DNA of 52,359 nucleotides from Moorena sp. SS36440bin_2. GTDB taxonomy: Bacteria; Cyanobacteriota; Cyanobacteriia; Cyanobacteriales; Coleofasciculaceae. Positions within the stretch are counted from its first letter, which is position 1. Each line of letters begins with the position of its first letter. Location of the stretch: NCBI GenBank assembly GCA_011524395.1, contig WTKN01000229.1, forward strand, positions 1-52,359, read 5' to 3'. Of this stretch, positions 25,432 to 34,390 are shown one piece after another. The position numbers were made by a program, and so were the translations under genes. Below the pieces are notes generated by a model. The model was not told the DNA's origin. It did no database searches and saw nothing but the letters and a program-made list of their open reading frames with translations.

Positions 25432-25986
25432 ATGGCAGCAGGGAGACTCATTGTATTAACTGGTCCTTCTGGTGTTGGTAAAGGAACCTTGCTACGGCAG
25501 CTCCTGAAGCGACACCCACAACTTGATCTTTCGATTTCAGCAACCACCAGGCAACCTCGTCCTGGGGAGGTGCATGGGAAAAACTATTACTTTGTCAGTC
25601 GTGACCAGTTTGAAGAAATGATGATAGGGGGTGAACTCTTAGAGTGGGCTGAGTACGCTGGTAATTACTATGGTACACCTAGTTTGCCAGTCAAGCAGCT
25701 TCTTGAGAAGGGTAAGTCTGTTATTTTAGAAATAGAATTGGTTGGGGCAAGGAAAATCAATAAAACCTTTCCCTCTGCTCTCCGTATTTTTGTACTACCC
25801 CCCAGTCTAGATGAATTAGAGCAGCGGATTCGCTTGAGGGGAAAGGATAGTGAAGAAGTAATCGCCCAACGCCTTTCTATTGCCAAAGCCGAAATTGAAG
25901 CTGCTGATGAATTTGATGTGACTATTTTTAATAAAGACTTCAAAGAAGCTCTACAAAGCTTGGAAGCAGTTATCTTTCCATCTTAA
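25432..25986 (+). CDS. gmk: Guanylate kinase
   Basis: 184 residues that phosphorylate GMP to GDP with ATP. The P-loop GPSGVGKGT (residues 11-19), the GMP-binding segment SATTRQPRPGEVHGKNYYFV, EYAGNYYGT, and the lid region with RIRLRGKDSEEVIAQRL are all intact, and the length is typical. It follows remA by 24 bp and is probably co-transcribed with it. A possible structured RNA lies just downstream. Confidence 0.95.
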   Translation: MAAGRLIVLTGPSGVGKGTLLRQLLKRHPQLDLSISATTRQPRPGEVHGKNYYFVSRDQFEEMMIGGELLEWAEYAGNYYGTPSLPVKQLLEKGKSVILEIELVGARKINKTFPSALRIFVLPPSLDELEQRIRLRGKDSEEVIAQRLSIAKAEIEAADEFDVTIFNKDFKEALQSLEAVIFPS

Positions 25987-26020
25987 CACTAAGTATTACA
26001 CACAAAGGTAATATTAGATC

Positions 26021-26147
26021 TGGTAGCTTCGTTATTGATCCTGGTATCGATAACTGGTTGAGAGGTGTCAGGTTAGAATCCCCTGTGGATCAGCCTCGGG
26101 AGAGCCCAACTAGTAGAGATAAAACTTAGCAGACATAACAAGCTACC
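26021..26147 (+). ncRNA. Candidate structured RNA downstream of gmk
   Basis: A stem of GGTAGCTT (26022-26029) with AAGCTACC (26140-26147) closes the region. Inside, GTTATTGAT and ATCGATAAC form a 9-bp hairpin at 26031-26054, and CTGGTTG and CAACTAG (about 26054 and 26106) form a second stem enclosing further G-C-rich pairings. Three nested helices in about 127 nt is more than expected by chance in an intergenic region. I could not match it to SRP RNA, tmRNA, tRNA or a riboswitch I know. No promoter or terminator was identified. Confidence 0.4.
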
Positions 26148-26202
26148 GCATCATAGTTAAAACCCTACTTAATACTTGCTGAATACTGGTCACTAATGAC
26201 TA

Positions 26203-26529
26203 ATGACAACATCTAACCAAGACACAGAAACCCCTAACAGTACTCAAGCGCTACCTTCCCCCTGGCGCTGCCTTACGGGAGCATTGATTTCTGGAGGATT
26301 GACTAGCGCTATTTATTTTCTAACTGCTTCGATTGCTACAACCTTTGCTAATAAACCCCTCACGTCTAACTCTCAGACAGCCCTCAAAATTGCGATCGCA
26401 GTTCGGACGCTGGTCGTGGGAGTCAGTACCCTAGCCACCTTTATCTTTGGTATTACTACCCTTGGTTTGGTAGCTTTGGCAATTCAACAACTCTACCGAA
26501 CTAAGTTCCGGCCTCTACCGCCCAAGTGA
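26203..26529 (+). CDS. DUF3082 membrane protein
   Basis: 108 residues with two predicted membrane helices: CLTGALISGGLTSAIYFLTA (about 24-44) and VGVSTLATFIFGITTLGLVA (about 73-93). The pattern matches the cyanobacterial and plastid DUF3082 family, whose function is unknown. The short basic tail (RTKFRPLPPK) would face the cytosol. A short CTACTCC heptamer repeat follows at about 26561-26582. Confidence 0.8.
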   Translation: MTTSNQDTETPNSTQALPSPWRCLTGALISGGLTSAIYFLTASIATTFANKPLTSNSQTALKIAIAVRTLVVGVSTLATFIFGITTLGLVALAIQQLYRTKFRPLPPK

Positions 26530-26625
26530 GGGTCGGGAGGTAAATTTAATTTTCTTACCCCTACTCCCTACTCCCTACTCCCATTAACCCTGGACGAGGT
26601 ACTTCACCCATTGAGAACTGCTATA

Positions 26626-28098
26626 TTAACAATTAACCATCTTGGCTTGTAAACCATCAATCTCAAACAACTCTGGGGAAAACTCTCCACAAACCGTGTA
26701 GACAATCCCACGCACTAGGGCTTCAGCCTTGAGTAGGGTTTCTTCAAATTCTAGCTGGGGATTCGATAAGGCAATCAGAGCACCACCAATACCAATCGAT
26801 ACTTGATTGGGAGTAATCTCAGCAGTTCGGATCACAATGTTAAGGTCTACAGCACCGTTGAGTGCAAGAAACCCGATTGCTCCGGAATAGATTCCCCTGG
26901 CCTGGAGTTCCAATCGATCAATAATCTCCATGGTTGAGATCTTAGGAGCGCCAGTCATGGATCCTCCAGGAAATGTGGCACGAATACACTCATCCACCCC
27001 TACATCTGGACGCAAACGACCCCGAATTGTACTCACCAGTTGATGAACTGTGGCATAGGTTTCCACATCCATTAACTTAGGGACATGGACACTGCCAATT
27101 TCGCAAACCCTGCCCAAATCGTTCCGAAGTAAGTCTACAATCATTATGTTTTCACAACGGTTTTTTTCCTGAGTGCGTAACGCCTCGGACAGCAGTCGAT
27201 CTTCTTCTTCTGTTTCGCCTCGTGCGGCAGTTCCTTTGATGGGTTTAGATTCCACCCAACCTGAGGGGTCAATTTTAAGGAATCGTTCTGGGGATGAACA
27301 AGCCACAGCTAGTTCGCCAAATTTTAGGAAGGCAGAGTAGGGTGCAGGATTGAGTTCGCGCAACCTTCGGTAAAATGCCAAGGGGTCAAGTTCGATATTG
27401 GCATAAATTTTGTTAGTCAAGCAAATTTCGTAGCTTTCTCCAGCTTTAATTTGATCCAGACTTTCTTGAATATCCTCCAGATATCTCTGGTAGGGACGAC
27501 TCAATCTAAAGCTAACTTTTCGATGAGTATAGTCTAACTCAATGGGAGGCAGAGGAGGTAGAGTACAAAGCTGTTGTTCGATACCATCAAACCAGGCATT
27601 GGCGTCGCTCTTTTCCCCGTTTTTAGTTAGACACAACAGATAGGTTACTTGCTCTTGATGGTCAAAAGCAATAATTCGGTCTGCTAAGAGAAACATCGCA
27701 TCTGGAAATGGCGATTGATGGCCGATATTTCCGCCACATTCTACCTTTAGTTCGTAACCAAAGTAGCCAACAAAACCACAGTTAAAGTCAAAGGGAAGTC
27801 CTTCTAAACAGTTGTATCGACGCTCAATTTCTCTGTGTAGATAGGATAAGATACTTTCTCTACGATGTGTTGTTTTTCCCGAGCAGTTAATGGTAAGTTT
27901 TTGGTCAGTAATCGAGTATTGCACTAGCAGGCTGTTTGGTCCTGTAGCATCTCCCATAAAAGAAAAGCGAGATAGACCAGGTTCTACGCGAGAGCTATCT
28001 AGCCAGAATGCTGTTGGTTGTGAGCCAAATAGATGAACAAACACTCGTTCCGAATCAGGGTATACCGTGAGCTTGCGACTATGAATATTAAAAATCAT
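26626..28098 (-). CDS. pabB: Aminodeoxychorismate synthase component I-like
   Basis: A 490-residue chorismate-utilising enzyme of the TrpE/PabB family. Key stretches are the chorismate-binding core ESKPIKGTAARG, ENIMIVDLLRNDLGRVCEIG, FPGGSMTGAPK and SGAIGFLALNGAVDLNIVIR. The PIKGT lysine is diagnostic of PabB (aminodeoxychorismate synthase, folate pathway), where TrpE has PIAGT. The enzyme would convert chorismate to 4-amino-4-deoxychorismate using ammonia from a PabA partner, not present in the window. It is followed at close range by the dynamin-like gene's end (22 bp), and the two are co-oriented. Confidence 0.85.
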   Translation of the reverse strand: MIFNIHSRKLTVYPDSERVFVHLFGSQPTAFWLDSSRVEPGLSRFSFMGDATGPNSLLVQYSITDQKLTINCSGKTTHRRESILSYLHREIERRYNCLEGLPFDFNCGFVGYFGYELKVECGGNIGHQSPFPDAMFLLADRIIAFDHQEQVTYLLCLTKNGEKSDANAWFDGIEQQLCTLPPLPPIELDYTHRKVSFRLSRPYQRYLEDIQESLDQIKAGESYEICLTNKIYANIELDPLAFYRRLRELNPAPYSAFLKFGELAVACSSPERFLKIDPSGWVESKPIKGTAARGETEEEDRLLSEALRTQEKNRCENIMIVDLLRNDLGRVCEIGSVHVPKLMDVETYATVHQLVSTIRGRLRPDVGVDECIRATFPGGSMTGAPKISTMEIIDRLELQARGIYSGAIGFLALNGAVDLNIVIRTAEITPNQVSIGIGGALIALSNPQLEFEETLLKAEALVRGIVYTVCGEFSPELFEIDGLQAKMVNC

Positions 28099-28119
28099 TC
28101 GATGAAACAGCCCTGATAT

Positions 28120-29700
28120 CTATAGCTGGTCTACCTCCTTTAGAATATCGTTAATCTCCTGCCGCAGACTCTTTAGATTATCCTCCAATGATTGACTTGC
28201 AGCGAGTTTATGCTCAATTTCACCCAGTCTTGGCTTCAGAGAGTCAGTGAACTGGTTGAGGCTATTTACCAATTCTTGCTGCAAACCTTGTTTTAGCTTA
28301 TCGGTATAGTTATTCTGCAACTCACGCAAGGTTTCATCAAGCTGTTGGGTTGCCTTTTCACGCTGCTTAGGAACCGCATTGAAGCTAAACATGGTCAACA
28401 TCAGAGCTAGTACAAAAGCTGACAGATCAAATAGTGCAGCGGTGGCTACTACATGTCCCCCAATTCCTGTTGCTGCGGCAGCAGTTCCCAAGGTTAAAAA
28501 GTTGTTGAGTCCCTTTTCTGAGGCTACCTTAAGATTCTCAGAGATAGTAGTGGTATCGATTTTACCACTATTAAGTTCGGGAACCTGAAATGAGTCTTCT
28601 GAGAGGCTGGCTGCTACTTGTAAATCTTCCCTAGCTTCGCGAATAATTTGTTCTCGATATTTGATGAGGGTTGATGCTGCTTCCTTAACAATATCCTCCA
28701 TCTGTTGCTCAAGTTTTACCTCCTTGATCGCTCTAGCTACTTTTTCTTCCAGGAGATCGTCTTCCCTAATAATACGCTTTTTCAATAGGCTAATGAAGGC
28801 GAAATTATCCTGGATTAGCTTATGTAGTTGTTGAATTAGATTGGTAAACAGGTCACGAATTTTTTCTCTAAATACACCAAAAATTAGGTCATATTGCTCA
28901 ATGCGCTCATTGATTCGCAACAGGGATCGGTCAAATATCGTTTTTTCGGCAATAACTTTTTCCCGTGCCTGATAGTTTTTTTTATCTAACTGCTCTAGGT
29001 AAACTAATAGAGAGTTCTGAGGACCCTGAAGTTTTAGCCGTATTTTTTCAGCTTCTACCAGAAACTCTAGTAAGAAGTCTCGTAGGCTGTCGATGTCTGT
29101 ACCAGTGCGTGTTGATACTGTAAATAAAGGTGGTACTTCTGTAAAGACATCACGAAGTCCATCTTTGACGTGTGAGATAATCTGTTCACTCTCTTGTGGG
29201 GTGATCAGATCGACTTTATTGATAATAACGATTACCTTACGTACCCAAATCTTACTCACTAAGGAGAGAAAGTCCAGCTCTGATTTAGTCAGAGGTCGTT
29301 CCACTGAAGTGACAAACAGAATGATATCAGCATGCTGTAGATAATCCTCTGTCAGTGCTTGGTGACGTTCAATGATCGAGTTTGTTCCTGGGCTATCAAT
29401 AAAGACAATGCCATCAAACCCCTCTGGGTAATAGGGTTGAATCGAGTTTGTGGTCGGAAGTATGCCCACAGCAGCTAGCTCGTCATTACTCAAGCAATTC
29501 AGCACACTGGATTTTCCGGCATTAAATTCTCCACAAACAAAGATCGAGAAAGGATTTTCCAGTTGCTGTTTGAGGGCATCAAGATCAGGGCAAGAGACAT
29601 CGAAAAGCAGCTGTGCTTCGACAAACAGTAATTTTACACCTTTGATGGTGTTGAGGCTGCGGTTAAACAGATGCTCTTGTTGAACAGGAAGGGTCACCAC
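28120..29700 (-). CDS. Dynamin-like GTPase, second copy
   Basis: A 526-residue bacterial dynamin-like protein, only distantly similar to the one at 19472. G1 reads CGEFNAGKSSVLN (about residue 55), G3 IDSPGTNSI and G4 IINKVDLI, a canonical NKxD. A long helical middle (about 230-380), a hydrophobic segment (about 410-440, GGHVVATAALFDLSAFVLAL) for membrane contact, and a coiled-coil end (about 445-525) follow. It lies upstream of pabB on the same strand with 21 bp between them, so the two are probably one transcript. The function would be GTP-dependent membrane remodelling. Confidence 0.88.
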   Translation of the reverse strand: MVTLPVQQEHLFNRSLNTIKGVKLLFVEAQLLFDVSCPDLDALKQQLENPFSIFVCGEFNAGKSSVLNCLSNDELAAVGILPTTNSIQPYYPEGFDGIVFIDSPGTNSIIERHQALTEDYLQHADIILFVTSVERPLTKSELDFLSLVSKIWVRKVIVIINKVDLITPQESEQIISHVKDGLRDVFTEVPPLFTVSTRTGTDIDSLRDFLLEFLVEAEKIRLKLQGPQNSLLVYLEQLDKKNYQAREKVIAEKTIFDRSLLRINERIEQYDLIFGVFREKIRDLFTNLIQQLHKLIQDNFAFISLLKKRIIREDDLLEEKVARAIKEVKLEQQMEDIVKEAASTLIKYREQIIREAREDLQVAASLSEDSFQVPELNSGKIDTTTISENLKVASEKGLNNFLTLGTAAAATGIGGHVVATAALFDLSAFVLALMLTMFSFNAVPKQREKATQQLDETLRELQNNYTDKLKQGLQQELVNSLNQFTDSLKPRLGEIEHKLAASQSLEDNLKSLRQEINDILKEVDQL

Positions 29701-30006
29701 GTTACTATGAGCGAAATGAGCGAACAGATCTAATTATATTAGCAAGTATTCGCAAGATAAAGAAGCATAAATCCAAAGCCTACGCTAGTTAACCATAGAC
29801 CCAGGGTCACTTTAAGGTAAGTTAATTGATTGGCGGGATAGATTACCCTCACTGCCGTGATCAGTTTAGCCGTGAGGTCACCAAGCTCGATTAAGCAACC
29901 ATTAACACTTGAAAGTCTGGCTTGCTAGATTAGAAACTGAAAGGCTTGACAGCCTGACTCTTATACTATCTCAGCTCTCACTGGTTTCCTAAGCTTCCTA
30001 ATAATT
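29701..30006. other. Divergent promoter region, 306 bp
   Basis: This stretch lies between the divergent dynamin-like and pentapeptide-repeat genes. No gene, repeat or strong hairpin was seen. It presumably holds both promoters. Confidence 0.4.
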
Positions 30007-30849
30007 ATGAAACTCCCAAAAGACCGTATCCCTGAAGACCAAGCCCACCAAGCATTCGCCCTAGCGGCTCAACTCTATGCTCAGCACAACCAAAGCTATT
30101 CTGTAAAGGAGTTAATTGAAGCAGGTAAAGAGGCACAAATTCCCCCAGAATTTATGGAAAAAGCCCTTGCTGAGATTAAAAAGCGAACGCATTCTAAATC
30201 CGTAGTGGCCAAACATCATAGTAATGGGTCTGGTCTGATGTTGATTGGTATGGGTACAGTCTTACTTGCTCTTGCGGGTATAGGATGGTTAGCCAGTTTT
30301 GTAGAACCTAGACCAGTGGCAGAACCTGAGCGATTAGAAACTGGAGCAGTTGCACAAGCGGAGCCAATACAGGTAAGTGTTTCTCAAGAGGAACCCACAG
30401 CGTTTGCGGATAATATAGGGTCAGGGCATATTAACAAGTGTACACCCCTGATCGAGAAAGACCTCAGGGGTGCTAACCTCAGTGGGGCAGATTGTACGAA
30501 TGTGGACTTGTCAGGAGTAGATTTGACTAATGCTAATCTGACTGGTGCTAACTTCAGCCGTGCTGATTTAAGTCAGGCTAACTTCAGCAATGCCAATCTC
30601 ACCGGTGCCGATTTTGCTGGAGCAGATTTAGCCAATGCTGATTTAAGCGGTGCTAACCTGACTGGTGCCAATTTAAGTAATACAGATTTAAAAGGATCTA
30701 ACTTGACTGGTGCCAATCTCAATGGTACCGATCTGGCTAGGGCAGACTTAGAAAGGTCTGATCTCAGGGATGCTATGACCAATGGTGCTAATTTCGATAA
30801 CACTAATTTAAATCAGGTAACTATGCCCAACGGCACAATTAACCAATAA
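30007..30849 (+). CDS. Membrane-anchored pentapeptide-repeat protein
   Basis: 280 residues. A soluble helical N-terminus (about 1-70, with DQAHQAFALAAQLYAQHNQS) is followed by one membrane helix (LMLIGMGTVLLALAGIGWLA, about 77-97) and an acidic, Pro- and Glu-rich linker. From about 155 to 270 come some twenty A(D/N)LxG/S pentapeptides, predicted to form a right-handed quadrilateral beta-helix, facing the other side of the membrane. A single CTP...DCT Cys pair precedes the helix. Such proteins are numerous in cyanobacteria and mostly uncharacterised. Confidence 0.88.
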   Translation: MKLPKDRIPEDQAHQAFALAAQLYAQHNQSYSVKELIEAGKEAQIPPEFMEKALAEIKKRTHSKSVVAKHHSNGSGLMLIGMGTVLLALAGIGWLASFVEPRPVAEPERLETGAVAQAEPIQVSVSQEEPTAFADNIGSGHINKCTPLIEKDLRGANLSGADCTNVDLSGVDLTNANLTGANFSRADLSQANFSNANLTGADFAGADLANADLSGANLTGANLSNTDLKGSNLTGANLNGTDLARADLERSDLRDAMTNGANFDNTNLNQVTMPNGTINQ

Positions 30850-31003
30850 AAAACCTACTTATAAGCGTTCTTTGCGTCTTCCTTGACTAGGTCAGCACCG
30901 GACAAAGGGGACGCAGTGGACGCGGGAAAATTTTTAATATGGGTAATTCAGAGATATTATTAGAATTGAAAACTGATATAGTATGATATAATAAAGAACT
31001 AGT

Positions 31004-31074
31004 GGCGGCATAGCCAAGTGGTAAGGCAGGGGCCTGCAAAGCCTTTATCCCCAGTTCGAATCTGGGTGCCGCCT
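31004..31074 (+). tRNA. tRNA-Cys (GCA)
   Basis: Acceptor GGCGGCA pairs with TGCCGCC, with discriminator T. The anticodon loop reads CTGCAAA (GCA), and the TpsiC arm has the invariant GTTCGAATC. CCA is not encoded. A run of six T directly after the gene should terminate transcription. Length is 71 nt. Confidence 0.96.
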
Positions 31075-31132
31075 TTTTTAAATGGATAAGCTCGGGAAAA
31101 TCTCGGAGATATGGAGTAGGAGAGGGCTCCTG

Positions 31133-33736
31133 CTAGTCATCAACTTCCTCTGACCACAGAAGGTCAGTGTCAAGAGTTGAGAAATCCTGGACTTTAGATT
31201 GGAATTGATCACAGATTGCCAAGGGATCAACCCTCCGCTCAAACAAAGGACTATCAGGAGACTGACAAAATCTACCACTGAAAAACTGACACACGGCACA
31301 GCAATTCTTTCCACTCTTAAGCCCTGCTTCAATTTCTTCTTCCTGAAGTATCATTTCCGGTTGCATAGGAGCAAGCTTGAGATTCACACCATCCCATCGC
31401 GCTTTGATAATGCCGCTGATACTCAAGGTCTGCCATCGAGGGTCTTTTTCCACCACCTCTTCGGGAACTCGCAACCAAGCATCGGTACCAAAGCTCTCTA
31501 CCATCACGTCAAACTCTTGGGGTTGCTGAATCTTAGCAATCTGCTGTCGGGAAAGCTGTTCCGGTGCTACTCCTAATTCAATTTTATCCCCCACAGCAGG
31601 AATATGGATATAGCATAAGGACTGATTGTCTCCAGACCGGGCTACTTGGTGTAAGGATTCTAATTCTCCATGAATTAAGACTAGGTGCTTGGGCTTTACC
31701 TTGTTGATTACTTGTCCGAGTCCTACCTTATCGGTATGGGCAGAGAGGTTAAACCGTTTGATTTGAGCTTTGACAGTAATTGATTTCCGATCTAGTTCAA
31801 CAGTGTCCCCAGTTTTGAGACTTTGCAAGAGGCGGCCAGGGGATTCTTCATCAGTGTAGCCAGAAATAAAGATGGCAGCATTCTCTTGCTCTAGCAGTGC
31901 TGAGGCATAATAGACTGACGGTCCACCGGTGAGCATACCAGAACTGGCAACAATTACACTGGGTTTTGCGATCGCAATCGGACGTTCCCGAGGGTGTTCG
32001 ATAGAAATAATTGGGGGTGTACTGGTTTTATCAAAGAATGGCTCCTGGCCATTAATCTTAACTAAGTTCTGAACTGGAATAGGCAATAAGTCCAGGTTTT
32101 CTCGAAATACCTCTGTGACTGCTCTGACCAATCCATCCACAAAGATGGGAACTGTTAATTTATTAAATAGCTTGGAGGTGCGGATCGCTAACAATATTTC
32201 CTGAGCTCTACCCAAGGCAAAAGAGGGAATCAAGACATTGCCCCCAGCTTGCACTACTTCAGCAATGGATTCCATCAATGCAGTTTCTTGATTTCTTCTA
32301 GCGGGGTGGACAGAGGAACCATAGGTAGACTCAGTAATTAAAATATCCGCTTCAGGAAGCTCAGCTAAATTCAAGCCGTTAGTGGTGCGACTATTGGTGG
32401 TGTGGAAGTCTCCGGTGTAGAGTAAAGACATATCCTTATAGCGCAGATAGATACAAGCCGCACCCAAGATATGCCCGGCATTGATGAACCTTACCATTAG
32501 TCCCGGTAATGCCTCAAAGTCTTTGCCTACTGGTTGAGTTTCCAATTGAAACAAGGTTTGTTCTAAATCGGCCTCATCAAATAACTCTGGAGAGTCTTCA
32601 TTCAGTTGCTGTATCTTCAGTCCATCCCTGAGCATGACATGGGCAATTTCTCTGGTGCCATGAGTTGAAATCATCCGCGCATCAGGGTAGCGGCTGTGAA
32701 AGACAGGCACAGCACCAAGGTGGTCTTGATGGCTATGGGAGATCAGGAGCAGGTGAGGATTATCCAGATAGTCCAAGGCGGGCAAAGGGTCGTAGCCTTT
32801 GGGTCGAGTGCCACAGTCTAAGACTACTTCATACGGACCAATCAGAATTTTGAAACAACTGGCACCAATGCTTCTAGCTGCTCCTAAAGGAGTAACAATT
32901 AAACGATCATAGGATTGAGAATCAACACTTGCAGATGGGATATCCGGAAACTGGTAATAATATACGTGGATATAGTTTCCCTTCAAACTCACTCGTGCTT
33001 GTTGCTGGGTTGAAGGGGAGAACGCTTCCCATTCCCATCTTGTTCGACCTCGCTGTTTAGGCAAGTCTAATTGCCAATCGTTGACATCAGTTTTCTGTTT
33101 CAACGTGGCTAAAACTCTATCAATGGTTTCCGTCGGGGGAGCAGCTAGTGTGGATTTGGAGGGATAATGGTCATCTGATAGCCTGGTCAGAGCCTGTTGT
33201 AACAAGGTTGTTTGGGTTTGTTGAAATGTTGACTCATGTTTATACTTCCTAGACTCGACCGGTTTGTGGCTGCGGTTTTTCTTCGAAGCTGGGCGGCTAT
33301 TGGAATTGTGCTCTCCTTGGGGTAAAGCTCGATGTAGAATCAGGGTATCTCGTTGGCGCTTAGCAACTACTTCCCACAGTTCCCCAATTTTCATGTGCTT
33401 GCTAGAGCCCAAGACACTTATCTTTAGGGTTTTATGTCCTGGTCTGGACACTTTTAGTTGTACAAACTGTCCCCGTTTTCCTAACTGCACTACTCTGCCA
33501 GCGATTAACCATTGCTCTTCCTGGATTGTCTCAGTCATCGCTTCTAGGTAGAGAGAGCCTATTACACCATCTGAGCTAGTATTAGGGGCCACTTGCCAGG
33601 AATGGGTTCCAGTTGGAATATCATCAGTGGGCAAGGTTTTGATTTTGAATCGAAGGCCATCCTGACTGAGGAGATAGTTTACCTGAGCTACTGACTCGAT
33701 GTTTCCAGTTAAGGTGCATTGGATGGTGTTGCTCAT
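31133..33736 (-). CDS. Beta-CASP metallo-beta-lactamase ribonuclease-like protein
   Basis: About 867 residues from the ATG at 33736 (MSNTIQCTLTGNIESVAQVN). An upstream in-frame start at 33880 is rejected because it falls in the IS605-derived end. An N-terminal extension of roughly 290 residues contains beta-rich segments and a Lys/Arg linker. The MBL core then shows SHSHQDHLGA (metal ligands), HILGAACIYL and YTGDFH. Beta-CASP motifs follow: TESTYGSSVHPAR, SGYTDEESPG and NLSAHTDK. The C-terminal end has a Cys-rich patch (CCAVCQFFSGRFC and later AICDQF) that may bind metal. The family processes RNA as endo- or exonuclease; the substrate is unknown. Confidence 0.85.
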   Translation of the reverse strand: MSNTIQCTLTGNIESVAQVNYLLSQDGLRFKIKTLPTDDIPTGTHSWQVAPNTSSDGVIGSLYLEAMTETIQEEQWLIAGRVVQLGKRGQFVQLKVSRPGHKTLKISVLGSSKHMKIGELWEVVAKRQRDTLILHRALPQGEHNSNSRPASKKNRSHKPVESRKYKHESTFQQTQTTLLQQALTRLSDDHYPSKSTLAAPPTETIDRVLATLKQKTDVNDWQLDLPKQRGRTRWEWEAFSPSTQQQARVSLKGNYIHVYYYQFPDIPSASVDSQSYDRLIVTPLGAARSIGASCFKILIGPYEVVLDCGTRPKGYDPLPALDYLDNPHLLLISHSHQDHLGAVPVFHSRYPDARMISTHGTREIAHVMLRDGLKIQQLNEDSPELFDEADLEQTLFQLETQPVGKDFEALPGLMVRFINAGHILGAACIYLRYKDMSLLYTGDFHTTNSRTTNGLNLAELPEADILITESTYGSSVHPARRNQETALMESIAEVVQAGGNVLIPSFALGRAQEILLAIRTSKLFNKLTVPIFVDGLVRAVTEVFRENLDLLPIPVQNLVKINGQEPFFDKTSTPPIISIEHPRERPIAIAKPSVIVASSGMLTGGPSVYYASALLEQENAAIFISGYTDEESPGRLLQSLKTGDTVELDRKSITVKAQIKRFNLSAHTDKVGLGQVINKVKPKHLVLIHGELESLHQVARSGDNQSLCYIHIPAVGDKIELGVAPEQLSRQQIAKIQQPQEFDVMVESFGTDAWLRVPEEVVEKDPRWQTLSISGIIKARWDGVNLKLAPMQPEMILQEEEIEAGLKSGKNCCAVCQFFSGRFCQSPDSPLFERRVDPLAICDQFQSKVQDFSTLDTDLLWSEEVDD

Positions 33737-33845
33737 CGGTGTAGTGCCATTAGCAGTGGACTGTTTAGGAATTTTTTGGATTAGTTGCCACTTTAATGGT
33801 AGACAAGGGAATGGGAAATGATCCCAAATTATCGAAAATTTTGGG

Positions 33846-34262
33846 TAATCGCGCCCCGTCCTTCGTTGGCCTTTGGCCACGCTACGCGAACGACGGCTTT
33901 CAATGAAAGTTTGTAATAGATGTGCTATAATGAAAGCATAAACAATAGACTTGGAAAGTAGAGAGATACTATCTAATCATAAGTAGGCAACGTAAAAAAT
34001 ATGTAGAGCGTACATATTGCGTAATTGGGTCTAACGACTTGAACGTCTATGAAAAAATTAGATAAAAAAAGTATCTATCTGTATAAAAAAAAGGTACGGT
34101 GTGCCCCACCGAAACCTAGGTCAAAGACCAACTACGCTTGGGTCGAGGAGACCTCTATTTTTCCTGGCTCCGGCCTGGTTAAATAAGTCACCAAGGCCGT
34201 AGGCCACGCTACGCGAACGTTGAAACAAGAATCCTCGTCGTTTCAGGGCGGGGAGTGTCAAT
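33846..34262 (+). mobile_element. TnpB-less IS605 derivative retaining both ends and the tnpB 3' region
   Basis: The left end GCCCCGTCCTTC...GACGGCTTTCA and the right end CAAGAATCC...GCGGGGAGTGTCAA match those of the broken element at 22712-24236. A copy of the dispersed repeat fills the left hairpin loop. The interior keeps the bases around the tnpB start (ATGAAAG), then jumps to sequence that aligns by eye with the last 150 bp of tnpB: GGTACGGTGTGCCCCACCG, then AAACCTAGG, then CTGGCTCCGGCCTGG. The ORF itself is gone. The retained 3' part is where TnpB omegaRNA scaffolds are encoded. Internal deletion is inferred. Confidence 0.65.
33923..33931 (+). promoter_or_regulatory. Extended -10 promoter element in the TnpB-less element
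   Basis: TGCTATAAT is a consensus extended -10 (TGnTATAAT) in the left part of the 33846-34262 element, pointing toward its retained 3' region. No good -35 lies 17 bp upstream. The equivalent place in the related element reads TGCTCTACTAT, a weaker match. Confidence 0.45.
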
Positions 34263-34332
34263 TGGGTAGTTACTGATAGCCTTATATTTTACCAGATCCG
34301 GTAAAGTGAAGCATTTGGATCAACACCTTTAG

Positions 34333-34351
34333 GACAGGGGTCTCCCCTGTC
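34333..34351. terminator. Short hairpin beyond the HAD gene
   Basis: GACAGGGG (34333-34340) and CCCCTGTC (34344-34351) form a perfect 8-bp stem with a 3-nt loop. It lies 40 bp past the stop of the minus-strand HAD gene and has no U-run on that strand, so it is weak as a terminator. Confidence 0.35.
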
Positions 34352-34390
34352 ATCTGCTAGTTTATTTACATTTTTAGGTAAGGTAAGCGC

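Noticed and set aside
26021-26147. tRNA, SRP RNA or 6S RNA identity for the region behind gmk
   Set aside because: No cloverleaf with GTTC loop, no SRP GGAAG/AGCAG motif and the length is short for 6S; kept only as an unnamed structured RNA.
30573-30803. Minus-strand frame across the pentapeptide repeat gene
   Set aside because: Antisense shadow of the pentapeptide repeat; composition only reflects the complementary repeat.
33737-33880. N-terminal extension of the beta-CASP protein
   Set aside because: The added residues come from the IS605-derived left end region; the Met at 33736 gives the natural start.
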